A DNA stretch of 64,000 nucleotides, taken from Maratus speciosus (lineage: Eukaryota; Arthropoda; Arachnida; Araneae; Salticidae). Each line of letters starts with the position of its first letter. Position 1 is the stretch's first letter. Made by a program: the position numbers and the translations under genes. Positions 11,403 to 22,620 of this stretch are shown here, in pieces. Where the stretch lies: contig OZ010788.1 in NCBI GenBank assembly GCA_963932465.1, forward strand, positions 669,684,484 through 669,748,483. The letters are read 5' to 3'. The notes beneath the pieces were generated by a model that was given only the letters and a program-made list of their open reading frames with translations, searched no databases and was not told the origin of the DNA.

Positions 11403-12899
11403 ATGTCTCAACGAAGTCACTTAATCGGTTAGAGGGGAGCCAAACACAAGCCAAAATAGCAGACGCTACTGGAGTTCCACAAAGTGTGATTTACAGGATA
11501 TGGAACCTTTTTTTGGAGACTGGAAATGCAGGGCGAAGACCAGGACAAGGTCGTAGACGTGCAACAACGGCCAATGAAGATCGATATTTAACGCTAACGG
11601 CTCGAAAACACCGAAATATGGATGCCACTCTTCTTCAACAACACTTCTCTCGGCTACAGGAACCACACTTTCGACTCAAACTGTCCGAAACCCGCTGCAC
11701 GCTGTAGGCTTATATGCTCACAGACCAACGGTGTGTGTTACGTTAACAGCAAGGCACCATGGCTCCCCGGGCAACACAGCATGTGAACTGGAGGAGATAT
11801 GAATGGCGCAATATTTTTTCAATTCGTACTATTAGTTCAAACTCTCCCTATATTTAACTCGTTCAAATTTTCAATCGTTAATAAAATACTTATTATTCAT
11901 CCACTCAAGTTGAAATAATTTTTTTTAAACTTGTACTGGATGACACTTGATGTTAATACAGTTTTTTTCAAATATTAATTCATTCATTAAATTTTAATTA
12001 ATTAATTTTAGTTTTATAGGGAGACAAAATGGCGGCCATTGGTTATTGAACGGCATTTAATGCATCTTCATATCTATAAGGGGCGTTACCATAGGGGGGA
12101 TCCTGTTCTGTCGCCAAACACCGCCAAGTTTGTCGCCAACTTGGCGATATATCGCCAAATTTAGCGACCAAAATGAGTCGCCAAAAGTGACGCCAACTTG
12201 GCGATATCTCTAATATTTCGCCAAATTCCCGTAGACTTCCATTGTAAACCTACTTGCTTATAGAAAATCAACAAATTGAGATATTTTAATGCAACAAAAA
12301 CTAATATTAGCTTAACGGATTATATTAAATTATTCTTTGATATCCTAAGTAGGAATTGACTTTAAAAACAAAGTTTTTATATTACTTGTCTCTCAGACGT
12401 GTCCCGTGTTGCTGTTCATCCTGATAATAGGCGTATTTTCGTCTGGACGGGTCGTGGCACAAGAAACAATCTTGCGTTCGTGCAAGAAGTGTCAGATTAG
12501 GCGGTGGGGAGTGATGGTGTATGCTGACATCTCATTGGTGGGCGCACCGACCTCCACATCATTCGAAATATAGCTCTGACTGGTCAGCGATTTAGGGATG
12601 AGATATTCATACCTATTGTAGTCCCTTACGCTGCGGCAATTGGAGATGACTTTATATTAATGGACGACAATTCCAGGCCACATCGTGCTCACTGTGTGAA
12701 AGATTTCTTTTTCGAGGAAGGAATCATAGGACTGGAATGGCCATCGTGTTCTCCGGACATGAACCCAATAGAACATGTTTGGGCCATTCTAGGCAGACGA
12801 GTTGCTGGTCGACTATCACCTCCACAAACCCTCCATGAACTGGAAAGAGCTCTTCTGGAGGAGTGGGATAGAAAACCTCAGCTCCTCATTAAGCCTTAA
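11403..12899 (+). pseudogene. Tc1-family transposase split by an insertion
   Basis: The ATG at 11403 opens 'MSQRSHL'; after a stop the frame continues with a helix-turn-helix region including 'ADATGVPQSVIYRIW' and a GRPR-like 'GRRPGQGRRR' (about 11490-11560). The catalytic domain is cut at 11821/12386: 'WRNIFFS' on the left and 'DVSRVAVHPDNRRIFVW' on the right would adjoin if the insert were absent. The second Asp is in 'LMDDNSRPHRAH' (12657) and the Glu in 'SPDMNPIEHVW' (12755), 34 residues apart, so this is D34E. The C-terminus reads 'LHELERALLEEWDRKP' and stops at 12899. Further stops lie near 12500-12530. Without the insert the gene would be about 310 codons, close to the usual 340. It is inactive. 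Confidence 0.85.
11822..12385. mobile_element. 0.56-kb insertion in the Tc1-like transposase
   Basis: It interrupts the transposase between the codons for FS and DVSR. 'tca' ends the left part and recurs at the right edge (a possible 3-bp duplication). It contains 'aaaatggcggccattgg' and a cluster (12110-12230) of CGCCAA/TTGGCG motifs, including two 'gccaacttggcgatat' palindromes. No terminal repeats are obvious. A GT-AG intron reading (gtactatt to tctctcag) keeps the frame but loses the catalytic Asp, so I prefer insertion. Confidence 0.6.
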
Positions 12900-13170
12900 A
12901 TGCGCGATTTTTTATTTTGTTCCGAAAAAAATATATATATTATTCTCTGAAAGGTTTATTACAAAGGAAAAATAATGAAAAAAGTTAGAGATACATATTT
13001 CATATAATATGTCGATCTTTTCTTCTGTTGCATATCTGCAATACAAGTAAAAACTACTGTTGTGTGGCTGTTTTACGCTATAATATTGCAAATTAGTAAA
13101 TATTTTAATAAATATGTCTTCAAATACTTTATTTTATATAATTATTTATGTTATAAGATTTAACATTTAA

Positions 13171-13410
13171 CCCTTTAATTCTCATGATAGAATACGTTGT
13201 GTAAATTACGTAGTTCAGAGAATCTGACTGTACACCAGAAAGTTTCAATGCTTAATTTCGCTTTATTTAAATACTGAATGTCTATTATTAATTAAAGAAG
13301 ATATTACTATTTTAATTTTCTGGTGTAAATTAGGTATATGCGAATAAAAAAAAATCTATTAAATTCAAAACACTGTTGTTTGCATGTATGTAAAGCTGAA
13401 CACTAAAGGG
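13171..13410 (+). mobile_element. piggyBac-like MITE with TTAA duplication
   Basis: TTAA at 13167-13170 and 13411-13414 flanks a 240-bp element whose ends are 'ccctttaattctcat' and 'gaacactaaaggg'. Internally, 'tacaccagaaagtttc' and 'attttctggtgta' are a second inverted pair. It is non-coding. Confidence 0.7.
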
Positions 13411-14166
13411 TTAATAGCGTCATTGACTCCATGCCTCAAAAGTGTTCAACGTTGCTGGCCGTCCAGGGAAACGATGCCCCCTACTAAAAACGATTAGCTT
13501 TTAAAAAGAACTCTTTTACAAAAGAATTCTACATATTTTACCTCTAAAATCTAGATTTGAAATATGTAATAAAATAATGTGCGATTTTTGAAGCTATTTC
13601 ATTAAGAAAAAAAAAACGCAGCGAGAGGGTTAACGATGCACCATTAAACGCTCCCCAGAATATTCCAAATCGCCGTGAAACTGCAGCAATGAAACACTTT
13701 AATGACTAAAAAGTAAAAAATAAGTTATAAATATAAAATTTAGAGTGACATATTTTTAAAAATACTCTTTTATCTGTATATAGTTTAATGTTTATTAACT
13801 TATGATTATACATTGCGAAATCTATATAGAAATCCCCAAAAACACGAAGAAAATAATCCTAAAATAATGTTCCATTTCATCAGCTGTAGATCTTTTTAAA
13901 AAAGTAAAAATTAAGCTAAATAATGCTATAAAAAGTGATAAAATATCTTTATTTAGATTAACGAACGTTTCATCGTACAAACGGCGACATTTTCAAAATC
14001 ATTCATGATAGAAATATTTTCACAAAATTTAAAAAACAATAATTTGGTAAACAATCTCACAAGACATCATGCATAGTGAAAATCAGTGCAAACATAAAAT
14101 AAAATGAAATTGGATATTTGTGAGCGTGGATTAATTTTTACTATTATTAGTAAAATTGCATAGCAT

Positions 14167-14250
14167 CTAGTTCCAAATTTTAGGTAAATCAAGGGGCACC
14201 GAATCATTGCAAATATTCTCGTTGCGTAAAAATATCTCTATGGATTCCCG
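14167..14250 (-). pseudogene. Possible Penelope-like element C-terminus
   Basis: On the minus strand this reads 'RESIEIFLRNENICNDS' followed by 'VPLDLPKIWN', which resembles the REsIEI...nDsg...l...W end of Penelope-like reverse transcriptase/endonuclease proteins as I remember them. The inverted arm carries the equivalent on the plus strand at about 16225-16325. It lies about 200 bp inside the tail hairpin, the expected order (C-terminus, then 3' UTR, then tail). The GIY-YIG core is not present. The match is short. Confidence 0.35.
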
Positions 14251-14362
14251 GATAATGGATGGCAAATAAAATCTTGATGGATAAATTATTCTTCTATTTT
14301 TGAAATTGATCTGTAGAGGTTTTTTGCTGCATAATCTAATTTTATTTGCCATCCATTATTAG
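14249..14362. mobile_element. 110-bp foldback MITE in left arm only
   Basis: 'ggataatggatggcaaataa' at the left pairs with 'ttatttgccatccattatt' at the right. The matching point in the right arm (about 16212-16225) reads through without it, so it inserted after the palindrome formed or was lost from one arm. Confidence 0.65.
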
Positions 14363-15095
14363 TCCAGTCAAATTAGGTTTTTTTCTGGACATAATTATGA
14401 GAGTTTTGAAACTTGGTAATATTGTTTGGGAGGGTCTACTAATGAACATACTAAAAGTCCTGATGGATAGGGGGTGAGCGCGAGGGGGAGAGGGTAAAAG
14501 AAGGTACCATTTTTCGATTTTCTGTTAATATCTCATAATCTATAAGCACTACGGAAAAATTTCTAATTCAAAAGTTAAAAAGAATTAAATTCTCTACAAA
14601 AAAGGTTATAAACATTTTTCTCTAGAAGCCATAGTTAACGAGATAATCGCATTCAAAAATGAAGAAATTTGCCGAATGTCACACCAGTGCCAGAGAGCGG
14701 GTCAATAGCACTTGCATTGCATCTATTTAACTTAAATTTAAATGACCGTTAATAAATGCTGTGGCCAGGTGAATGGAAGCCTGAACAATAACTTCAACAA
14801 ATGACATTTTTCTTAACTATAGATTATGTTATATAGATTATATATTCCGTAATTGGGTTTGAAGTCATTTTAAAAAAGCATGGATTAACGCCAATTTAAT
14901 TTCCTTCTGTAACTATTGTTTGGTATACTTTTTTTTTTTTTTACATAGATTATAGACATGTTGAGCCTTCAATCCGTCAGGACCAAAAAGGAATACGACA
15001 AGGTTTTTCGATAGAGCTATTTCACGATTCGACAAGTTTTGGACAAGAATTTGGTTTGACATAACCATTGAGCAAAAACTAATGCTATCTATGAA

Positions 15096-15566
15096 ATGCT
15101 CAGTAGGGCTCACACATGGACGAGGAATAAGTGGGGTATAGGCGCCACAGCTACCTTTCATATTTGTACCGCCCTGGAAGAATTCTGTGGTTTAACTCTT
15201 TCTTCTCGTGAACAACATAAGGATTTTAGTGAAGCTCGGATGAATAGAGATGCTGCGGATATCTCCAAACTTTCAACTTGGTTTGAAAATCACCCGCCCT
15301 TTCCTCAGATAGATATAATTATATCAATATCTTCTGGGGTTATTGGAGTTGAAACTATCACCTGCTTCAAAACTTTGGAAATTGGGAGTAAAAAGATGAT
15401 TCAGGTGAAAAATATGAAAGGTAGCTGCGGCGCCCAGACTCCACTTATTCCTCGTCCATGTGTGAGCCCTACTGAGCATTTCATAGATAGCATTAGTTTT
15501 TGCTCAATGGTTATGTCAAACCAAACTCTTTTCCAAAACTTGTCGCTGCGTCGAATCCTGAAATAG
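15096..15566 (+). CDS. Captured fragment of a conserved uncharacterised protein
   Basis: This open frame of 156 codons spans the palindrome loop. Residues 27-100 (loop) contain 'LEEFCGLTLSSREQHKD', 'NRDAAD', 'WFENHPPF' and 'ISISSGVIG'. I recall this order (EFCG, SEQHKD, RDxxD, HPPF, SISTG) from a large uncharacterised, often multicopy metazoan protein family that appears in TE-rich genomes; its function is not known to me. Residues 1-22 and 103-156 are encoded by the two palindrome arms, so they are inverted copies of each other's DNA and not part of the family. The fragment lacks the rest of that protein. It is probably not expressed as a working gene. Confidence 0.45.
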   Translation: MLSRAHTWTRNKWGIGATATFHICTALEEFCGLTLSSREQHKDFSEARMNRDAADISKLSTWFENHPPFPQIDIIISISSGVIGVETITCFKTLEIGSKKMIQVKNMKGSCGAQTPLIPRPCVSPTEHFIDSISFCSMVMSNQTLFQNLSLRRILK

Positions 15567-16563
15567 CTGTATCGTACAACCTTGTCGTATTCTCTTTGGT
15601 CCTGACGGATTGAAGGCTCAACATGTCTATAATCTATGTAAAAAAAAAAAAGTATACCAAACAAAAGTTACAGAAGGAAATTAAATTGGCGTTAATCCAT
15701 GCTTTTTAAATTGACTTCAAACCCGATTACGGAACATATAATCTATGTAACATAATCTATAGTTAAGAAAAATGCCATTTGTTGAAGTTATTGTTCAGGC
15801 TTCCATTCACCTGGCCACAGCATTTATTAACGGTCATTTAAATTTAAGTTAAATAGATGCAATGCAAGTGCTATTGACCCGCTCTCTGGCACTGGTGTGA
15901 CTTTCGGCAAATTTCTTCATTTTTGAATGTGATTATCTCGTTAACTATGGCTTCTAGAGAAAAATGTTTGTAACCTTTTTGCAGAGAATTTAATTCTCTT
16001 TAACTTTTGCGCTAGACATTTTTCCGCAGGACTTATAGATTATGAGATATTAACAGAAAACCGAAAAATGGTACCTTCTTTTACCCCCTTCCCGTCGCGC
16101 TCACCCCCCATCCATCAGGACTTTTAGTATGTTCATTAGTAGACCCTCCCAAACAATATTACCAAGTTTCAAAACTCTCATAATTATGTCTCAAAATGAC
16201 CCAAAATCTGTCTAATTTGACTGGACTATATCTGGAAATCAATAGAGATATTTTTACGCAACGAGCACATTTGCAATGATTCTGTGTCCCTTGATTTACC
16301 TAAACTTTGGAAAGAGATGCTATGGAATTTTAGTAATAATAGTAAAAATTAATCCACGCTCACAAATATTCAATTTCATTTTATTTTATGTTTGCACTGA
16401 TTTTCATTATGCATGATGTCTCGAGACATTGTTTACCAAATTATTGTTTTTTAAATTTTGTGAAAATATTTCTATCATGAATGATTTTGAAAATGTCGCC
16501 GTTTGTGCGATGAAACGTTCGTCAATCTAAATAAAGATATTTTATCACTTTTTATAGCATTAT

Positions 16564-17400
16564 TAACCATTTGGAAATGGTTGTTGTTTTCGGTGGAGGA
16601 TGGGGCCAAATGATGCTCGCATTTTATTTTTTTTAATGAAATTCAACGATGTTCTTTACTTTTAGAAGAATTTTTATTTGAATAGGTAATCGAAAGGCAC
16701 AAAAAGTTAAAAATTGTTTGAATAGGTAATCAAAAGGCATAAAATCGTTAAAAATTGAAAAAGTTACAAAATAGGTAGGAGCAAATTATCAGATATGGAA
16801 ATTTCCAAAGCCAAAGGGCGACGCCGAAATGAAAATCGTCTTGCAAATCAAAAATCGATGTCTTCAACTAATTATGTAGGGCATGAAAATCGAGATCTTC
16901 AACTGATTATGTAGCCCATGGGAATCGATTACAGAATAAAAGGCGAACGCGAAAAAGGAAACAATCTAATGTTTAATCGATTGATAGTAAAAGGTCATGT
17001 CTCGAAGGCTCCAATCCACTAGCCACGGCGTTTTACAATCGGTCGATTCTAACCGGGAAAAATTGAGCTCAACGTAGGTAATTTGTCGCAATCTGTGGAT
17101 GATTCGGTGGAACTGCTTTCGATTTCTAAACTGTTTTTCTTCTCGAAACGGGACTTGGAGAGTTTATCGATGAAGATTTTGGTCGTCTGAAGTTTGATCT
17201 TTGCGATCTGTTGTTGAAGAGGATGCGACGGAATTGGATGGACGAAATTTAGATTTTTCGGTTAAATTTTGTTACGAAGGTGATTTGTCGCGATCTGTGG
17301 ATGATTCGGTGAAACTGCTTTCGATTTTTAACCTCTTATCTTTCTCGGCTTCTCTTGTCGAAATGCTCCAAATTTTAAACAAAGTAAATATTAAGTAAAA
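16564..17400 (+). other. Single-copy stretch with a direct internal duplication
   Basis: Two copies of a segment of about 57 bp lie at 17077-17136 and 17279-17338, 202 bp apart. Both translate to nearly the same peptide, 'GNLSQSVDDSVELLSI' and 'GDLSRSVDDSVKLLSI', but in different frames because the spacing is not a multiple of three. The second is in an open frame from 17201 to 17398. A shorter duplication ('tttgaataggtaatc') lies at 16677-16730. Composition is less AT-rich than the surroundings. I do not recognise the peptide. Confidence 0.4.
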
Positions 17401-18410
17401 AAAAAATCCAAATGTTCGTTGTAATTTATTAAATTACTTTTTTTTAGCTTAATCTGTTTATAAGAGATTATTATGCACGTTGTTAAAGCAAAAATTATAT
17501 ATTTTTAAATAAATTCACTCGCTTGCTCTTTCTACCAAGCGTAAGGGGAAAAAAAAACAGTGAATTTTTCATATTCAAGTTTGGTGAAGACAACAAATTA
17601 ATGTATTGAACAGATTTTTTTTTTTTTTGAAAAAGGAATTGCAGTAAAAAAAATCTGCTTGATTTTCAAGATGAACTTTGAATGCTTATAAAAAAGTGTT
17701 TTCAAAAAAGCTATTTTTACTTATTTATTTATTTAATATAAGGTTTCAGTGACATTTTACGTCACGAGTTTCAGCGTAGACATGTTTTATTAGAGAAGAT
17801 GTCTCACTTTGATATCATTGACACATTGTCAACTGTTGATAAACGCTTCTCTGTCAACTGTTATATTAAGTCTAAGATCAAACGTGTCCCAGATTTCAGT
17901 TAAGGATAGTGCATTCTCTGATAAAGTAACATTGCGGACATGTTAGGGTAGCAATCACATCAACATCGTAGTTTGCGATTTACCTTCGGGGAATTTGAAT
18001 GTTTGGAGATTATATATTAGATATGTGTTTTCACACATGCGTCATTATTCGAAAAACGTTACTTTTTTTATCATAAAAATTACAATAAATAAATTTTACC
18101 CCAGAAATTTTATACTAATATTTTTAATTTAAATTTACTGATCATAACAATGTCAAACAAAAAACAATTTTCATTTTGGCGAAAAAGAAATAAAATTAAA
18201 TATATTTTATAAAAAAAAAATTGAAAACGATTGATTTTTTTTTTTCGTAAAATATTTTTAATTTTAATTCTTTTAAGTCAAAACGAAAATCGCTTCTTAT
18301 TATTCTCAAATACAGTTAGATACACATTTTTTAAAAGTTTCAACTGTTTACCTAAAATAGATTTTTAGAAACGTGTACCGAAGAATCAAAAAACCACTTT
18401 TTTCAAAATG

Positions 18411-18447
<37 letters not shown>

Positions 18448-18642
18448 ATATACACTCTCACAATGCTTAAATATATTATTTCAAAACCTTCCAGCATCAT
18501 AATCATATTGATTTAACATTTCATCATCAACTTTTTTTCTGTTTTATCAATTTATAACTATATTCAAAACTCGAAAATTTAAACCAATTTATGCTCCATG
18601 TGCCCTTAATTATTTTTATAAAGGTATTTAAAGGGAATTACT
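17401..18642. other. AT-rich sequence containing R2 copy 2
   Basis: Apart from the R2 copy at 17740-17930 and an A33 run (18411-18443) I see nothing structured. Confidence 0.4.
17740..17930 (+). repeat. R2 dispersed repeat, copy 2
   Basis: It shares 'ttttattagagaagatgtc', 'tttgatatcattgacac' and 'gttgataaacgc' with copies at 10 kb and 25 kb. The palindromic 'gacattttacgtcac' begins it. Confidence 0.65.
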
Positions 18643-18646
18643 TTAA

Positions 18647-18845
18647 CCTTTTGTCGTTCAACGTCGAGTCCGACACGACATTGTCTTCCTTTGCAAAATT
18701 TCTGTTTGGCACCAGTAATAAGGAAAAGTAATATTTGCCTTATATAATTAGAGCAGTTTCGAAATTATGTTATAGAAAGTAACTTTAAAAAAAAAGTGGT
18801 GCCAAGCGAATGAAATTTATGTAAGAGACGCAAGTCTCGAAAGCG
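18647..18845 (-). mobile_element. piggyBac-like MITE M1, inverted copy
   Basis: TTAA at 18643-18646 and 18846-18849. The body is the reverse complement of the 9.6-kb copy: 'tttggcaccagtaataagg' and 'gtggtgccaagcgaatgaaa' are both recognisable. Confidence 0.75.
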
Positions 18846-18849
18846 TTAA

Positions 18850-19204
18850 TTATATTATAACGGATAATAAAACGGCGGAAAGTACAAATTTATGTCGTTT
18901 TGTTTTACAATGCCAGGACTAATTGGTATAGGATATGAAACTTGAGATACATAACTACAATAAAGACTAGGAAATATCTACGTGCACTTTGAAAAATATA
19001 CATATTTCTTAACCTAGAAAAATATAATATAACCTCTAATGAAAATATGCACTTTACATACTTACATGCATACTTTATTTTTCTTTCGAAAGCTCAGAAA
19101 CCAATATATTTTCTTAATTTAAAGCAGTATTTATAAAACCAAAGTTTCTTTTGCTGACACTGGTTTTCGAAAACGATTCCGAGTAGTTTTTACTTTTTTT
19201 TTTT
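18850..19204. other. AT-rich sequence, nothing recognised
   Basis: No structure was identified. A T-run at 19194-19210 precedes the next element. Confidence 0.4.
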
Positions 19205-19703
19205 TTTTTTGTACTGAATTAGGAATTCATGAAAATTTTATCTTCAAAAGCATTTTTCGTGAATTTTTGGAACTACATTAGAAGGTTTATATAATCATTT
19301 AATACATTTTGAAAGGATTTAGAAGGATTCATTAAATTTGAATTTATAAGGATTTTGTACTATATTCATAACCCCACTCAAATCTTTTATTTTAAATATT
19401 TTTCTATGTATTTTGTAGAATTAGGAAATGTACGAATATAATGTTCTTACAATAGAAATATTTCCGAATTGAAAAATCTCCACCCCCACCCCAACGCCGA
19501 GAAAGCCGAAAAGATGCAAAGGCAAAAGAAATCATCCTTTTAAAAATATTTTTGTTTTGTGTAACCCATAATGCTTTTGGAACAAGATAAAGTAACGGAT
19601 CTATAACTCATTCTAAACTGTATTACTACTCATCGATGTATTAAACGAATTTTCTATCGAGTTATTTTAATGGTACTTATAACTACCATCAGTAGATAAA
19701 GGG
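19205..19703 (+). mobile_element. piggyBac-like element M2, left end lost
   Basis: It matches the complete copy at 25579-26085 throughout ('gtactgaattaggaattcat', 'aaccccactcaaatctttta', 'catcgatgtattaaa'). The right end 'agtagataaaggg' meets TTAA (19704-19707), but a T-run replaces the left CCCTTTAT end. Confidence 0.8.
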
Positions 19704-20195
19704 TTAATCAGATTTCACAAAACGGAACATCGGTTTTTAGGATGGTATAAATTCTCAATTAAGTATTTCCCACTCTGTCATTGAATATACACATGCAAGT
19801 GTAAAAATATTAATTTTAGGATAATGTTATTGTTGTTAATTTATCATGTTTCCTTGTAAAACATTTTTATTGAACATGAAAATGTTTACCTGAGAGATAG
19901 TGTCCGAAACATTTTTATACCGGATTGAGAACACTGATTTACTCTATAAAAAGTACTTGAAAACATTTCCGAAAATAAGTGTCAGCAATAGAAACATTCT
20001 GTTTACGTGGTTTGTGGGCCACGTTTAAATCATCGCACAAATATAATTAATTAAGGGGACCTTCAAACTCATTTTATTATTATTTTTTTTCACTTTAAAG
20101 ACTATTCAAGGCCACATTATATGGCATATATTTATCATAAAAGACATATATTACGGCATATATTTATCACATAAGAAATTAAAAAAAAAAATTAT

Positions 20196-20630
20196 AAGAA
20201 TAAGGAATTTTCCTGAATATTTTAAGCATTATCAAAAACTTTTGAAAATGCACCATGCGCATTCCATATCAATTAAAATCCCAAATTCTTTTTATGTAAG
20301 TTTGGCTTATGTATATAAATAGTACATAGTTTTTTAAACTAAATATAATTGGAAAAGTTAAAGGTAGTTAAGTGCAGAAATATGACGCAAAAATGTTGAA
20401 AATTTCATGAAATTTAGAAAATATATATATATATATATATTTTTTTTTGCCTTTATATTCAAATATAGAAAATTTGTTGCACAGTTTTATTTGTATGTAT
20501 AAATCAAACTTGCATACAAAATTTTGAGAATTTTAATGGATATGGAATGCGCATGGAGCATTTAAAACAGTTCTTAACAACGCTTAAAATATTCAAGAAA
20601 ATTCCTTATTTTTTTTCAATTTTTAGCCCC
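20196..20630. repeat. Internal inverted repeat (hairpin)
   Basis: 'aaggaattttcctgaatatt' to 'atgcgcattccatatc' (20200-20265) returns inverted at 20535-20615. A short TA microsatellite (20421-20440) lies in the spacer. Confidence 0.7.
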
Positions 20631-21423
20631 CGGTACGGTATGCTATTTCTTTCTCCCAGCTTATTTTGTGCCTTCAAAAAATAACGTTACCTTATGGTAG
20701 CCAGCAATAAACAAAGCGGATTTATCATTGTACAATTAAATGCTCTACACCAATTTTTTAAATTTCTAAGCATCGCACATTTTCAATTTTTATGCCGTCG
20801 TATAGGGACAAAAAAATTACTTTTAAATGCAATTTGTTTGAAAACTGAAACTCCATTTATTTTTTAAATATTAATTTCTTTGTAGTTTTTAGCACCATTT
20901 GTTTAATTTTGGCAACTCAAGTACTCCATTTATGTAGAAAGAGAAGGAAAAATAGTTCTAAAATAGTAATTATATATTTTTGTTGTCATTTTCTCATAAC
21001 AACCGAAGGAAAATGTCATTAAAATACGTGCTATTTTGAAAAAATATAAACGAATAATTTCTGTTAAAACATGGAGATATTATAAAATGTTACAAACAAA
21101 TAGAAGGCCTATGAATCATTAGATAGCCGTTTCTTTTTGTTGAATTTCTTTAATGACGGCATCTTTTAGCTGCATTCGTGTATTATTTTGCAATAGTGAC
21201 ATCCTATGCATGCTTTACTGTAGCTATTTAAGAGTGGATCGTAAATGTGGAATTCTTAAGCGGATGCGAATGACGTCATTTTACATAAAATAAAATTGTG
21301 TGCTTTAAGTCTTAAAATTGAAAAATGTTTCGTACTATTTATATATACATATATATTTTTTTTTTCATCGGGGGCAACACTAAATTCTGGAAAAGCAGAA
21401 TTCCTGTTTTCTAGTTCTTTTTA

Positions 21424-22620
21424 GCTCACAGGCTATCAAAGCCTGAGAGCTAATGTGCCCGCCCGTTCTGTATGTATGTACGTACGTACGTATGTATGTA
21501 TGTATGTATGTACGTAACGCGATAACTCTTGATAGAAACATCCGATTTGCTTCAAATTTTTTTTTCTAGGTTCATTGTGATAAGGCGCTTCCCTAATTAG
21601 TTTTGGGAGTTCATTGGTTAAGGATAAAGAAGAAAAAACGGGGTTAGTCCAATGCCTTAATTCAGATAAATGGGTTTTTCATGCAGAATAATTCGATTTG
21701 CTCCGAATTTGGTATGCCGGTTTATTATGTTAAGGAACTTCCCTGATTAGTTTTGGGGGTTCATTGTTAAGGATAAACGGGGGGAAACGGGGTTAGCCCA
21801 CCCCCCTTAATTCAGATAAATGGGTTTTTCATGCAGAATCATTCGATTTGCTCCGAATTTGGTATACCGGTTTATTATGTTAAAGAACTTTCCTGATTAG
21901 TTTTGGGGGTTCATTGGTTAAGGTTAAAGGGGGGAAAAGGTGGGTTAGTCCACCCCCTTAATTCAGATAAATTGGTTTTTCATGCAAAATCATTCGATTT
22001 GCTCCAAATTTGGTATACCAGTTTATTATGTTAAGGAACTTTCCTGATTAGTTTTGGGAGTTCATTGGTTAAGGATAAAGGGGGCAAAAACGGGGTTAGT
22101 CCAACCCCTTAATTCAGATAAATGGGTTATTCATGCAGAATCATTCGATTTGCTCCGAATTTGGTATACCGGTTTATTATGTTAAGGAACTTTCCTGATT
22201 AGTTTTGGGGGTTCATTGGTTAAGGTTAAAGGGGGGAAAAGGTGGGTTAGTCCACCCCCTTAATTCAGATAAATGGGTTTTTCATGCAAAATCATTCGAT
22301 TTGCTCCGAATTTGGTATACCGGTTTATTATGTTAAGGAACTTCCCTGATTCGTTTTGGGGATTCATTGGTTAAGGATAAAGGGGGGCTAGTCCACCCCC
22401 TTAATTTAGATTAATGGTTTTTTTGCAGGATTATTTGATTTGCTCCAAATTTGGTATGCCGGTTTATTATGATAAGGAGCTTCACTGATCAGATTTGGAG
22501 GTTCACTGGTTAAGTATAAAGGGGGAAACGGGTTCTAATTCCCCTTCACTTATTTTTTTGAGGGGCATTATTCTTTAAAATAAGAGTATAATATACAATT
22601 AGTGTGAATAGCCTGTGAGC
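21424..22620 (+). mobile_element. TIR element carrying a 151-bp minisatellite
   Basis: The ends 'agctcacaggctat' (21424) and 'atagcctgtgagct' (22607) are inverted copies. Between them are a GTAT/GTAC microsatellite (21466-21516) and about seven tandem units (21517-22545). There is no coding capacity. It is nested within the element at 20055-22785. Confidence 0.75.
21517..22545 (+). repeat. 151-bp tandem array, about 7 units
   Basis: The marker 'ttcagataaatgggtttttc' starts at 21661, 21811, 21962, 22113 and 22264, with a last variant at 22405. Spacing is 150-151 bp, then 141. Each unit contains 'cattcgatttgctccgaatt', 'ggtttattatgttaagga' and 'gttttgggggttcattgg'. Confidence 0.95.

Larger units (their letters stand above)
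11144..12905 (+). mobile_element. Tc1-like transposon 2, right end missing
   Basis: The left end 'tacactgctcaaaacaatta' has the shape of a Tc1/Bari-type terminal repeat and lies about 260 bp before the transposase start. No inverted copy of it can be found after the stop at 12899, so the right end is deleted or decayed. The transposase inside is split by an insertion. Confidence 0.7.
13921..16563. mobile_element. 2.6-kb palindrome with Penelope-like tails
   Basis: The left arm (13921 to about 15165) is the inverted copy of 15400-16563, with roughly 90 percent identity; both arms contain 'gaggtctacta'-type wording, the CCGCTCTCTGGC block and the AATCCGTCAGGACC block. Each outer end reads 'gatgaaacgttcgtcaat' then 'aataaagatatttt', a tail style I associate with Penelope-like elements. 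A frame near the outer end of each arm is compatible with a Penelope C-terminus. The 230-bp loop holds an unrelated coding fragment. Target duplication is unclear. Confidence 0.7.

Noticed and set aside
11827..12386. Reading the insertion in the Tc1-like transposase as a GT-AG intron
   Set aside because: The splice keeps frame but gives FSIHVSR, losing the catalytic Asp, while direct junction gives FSDVSR; Tc1 genes of this type usually lack an intron here.
13618..13634. 'gcgagagggttaacg' as another TTAA element end
   Set aside because: No inverted partner at an upstream TTAA; the sequence after 13410 lacks a CCCTCTCGC start.
21466..21516. GTAT/GTAC repeats or the 151-bp units as a CRISPR array
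   Set aside because: Units are contiguous 151-bp repeats with no spacers, in a eukaryotic TE setting.
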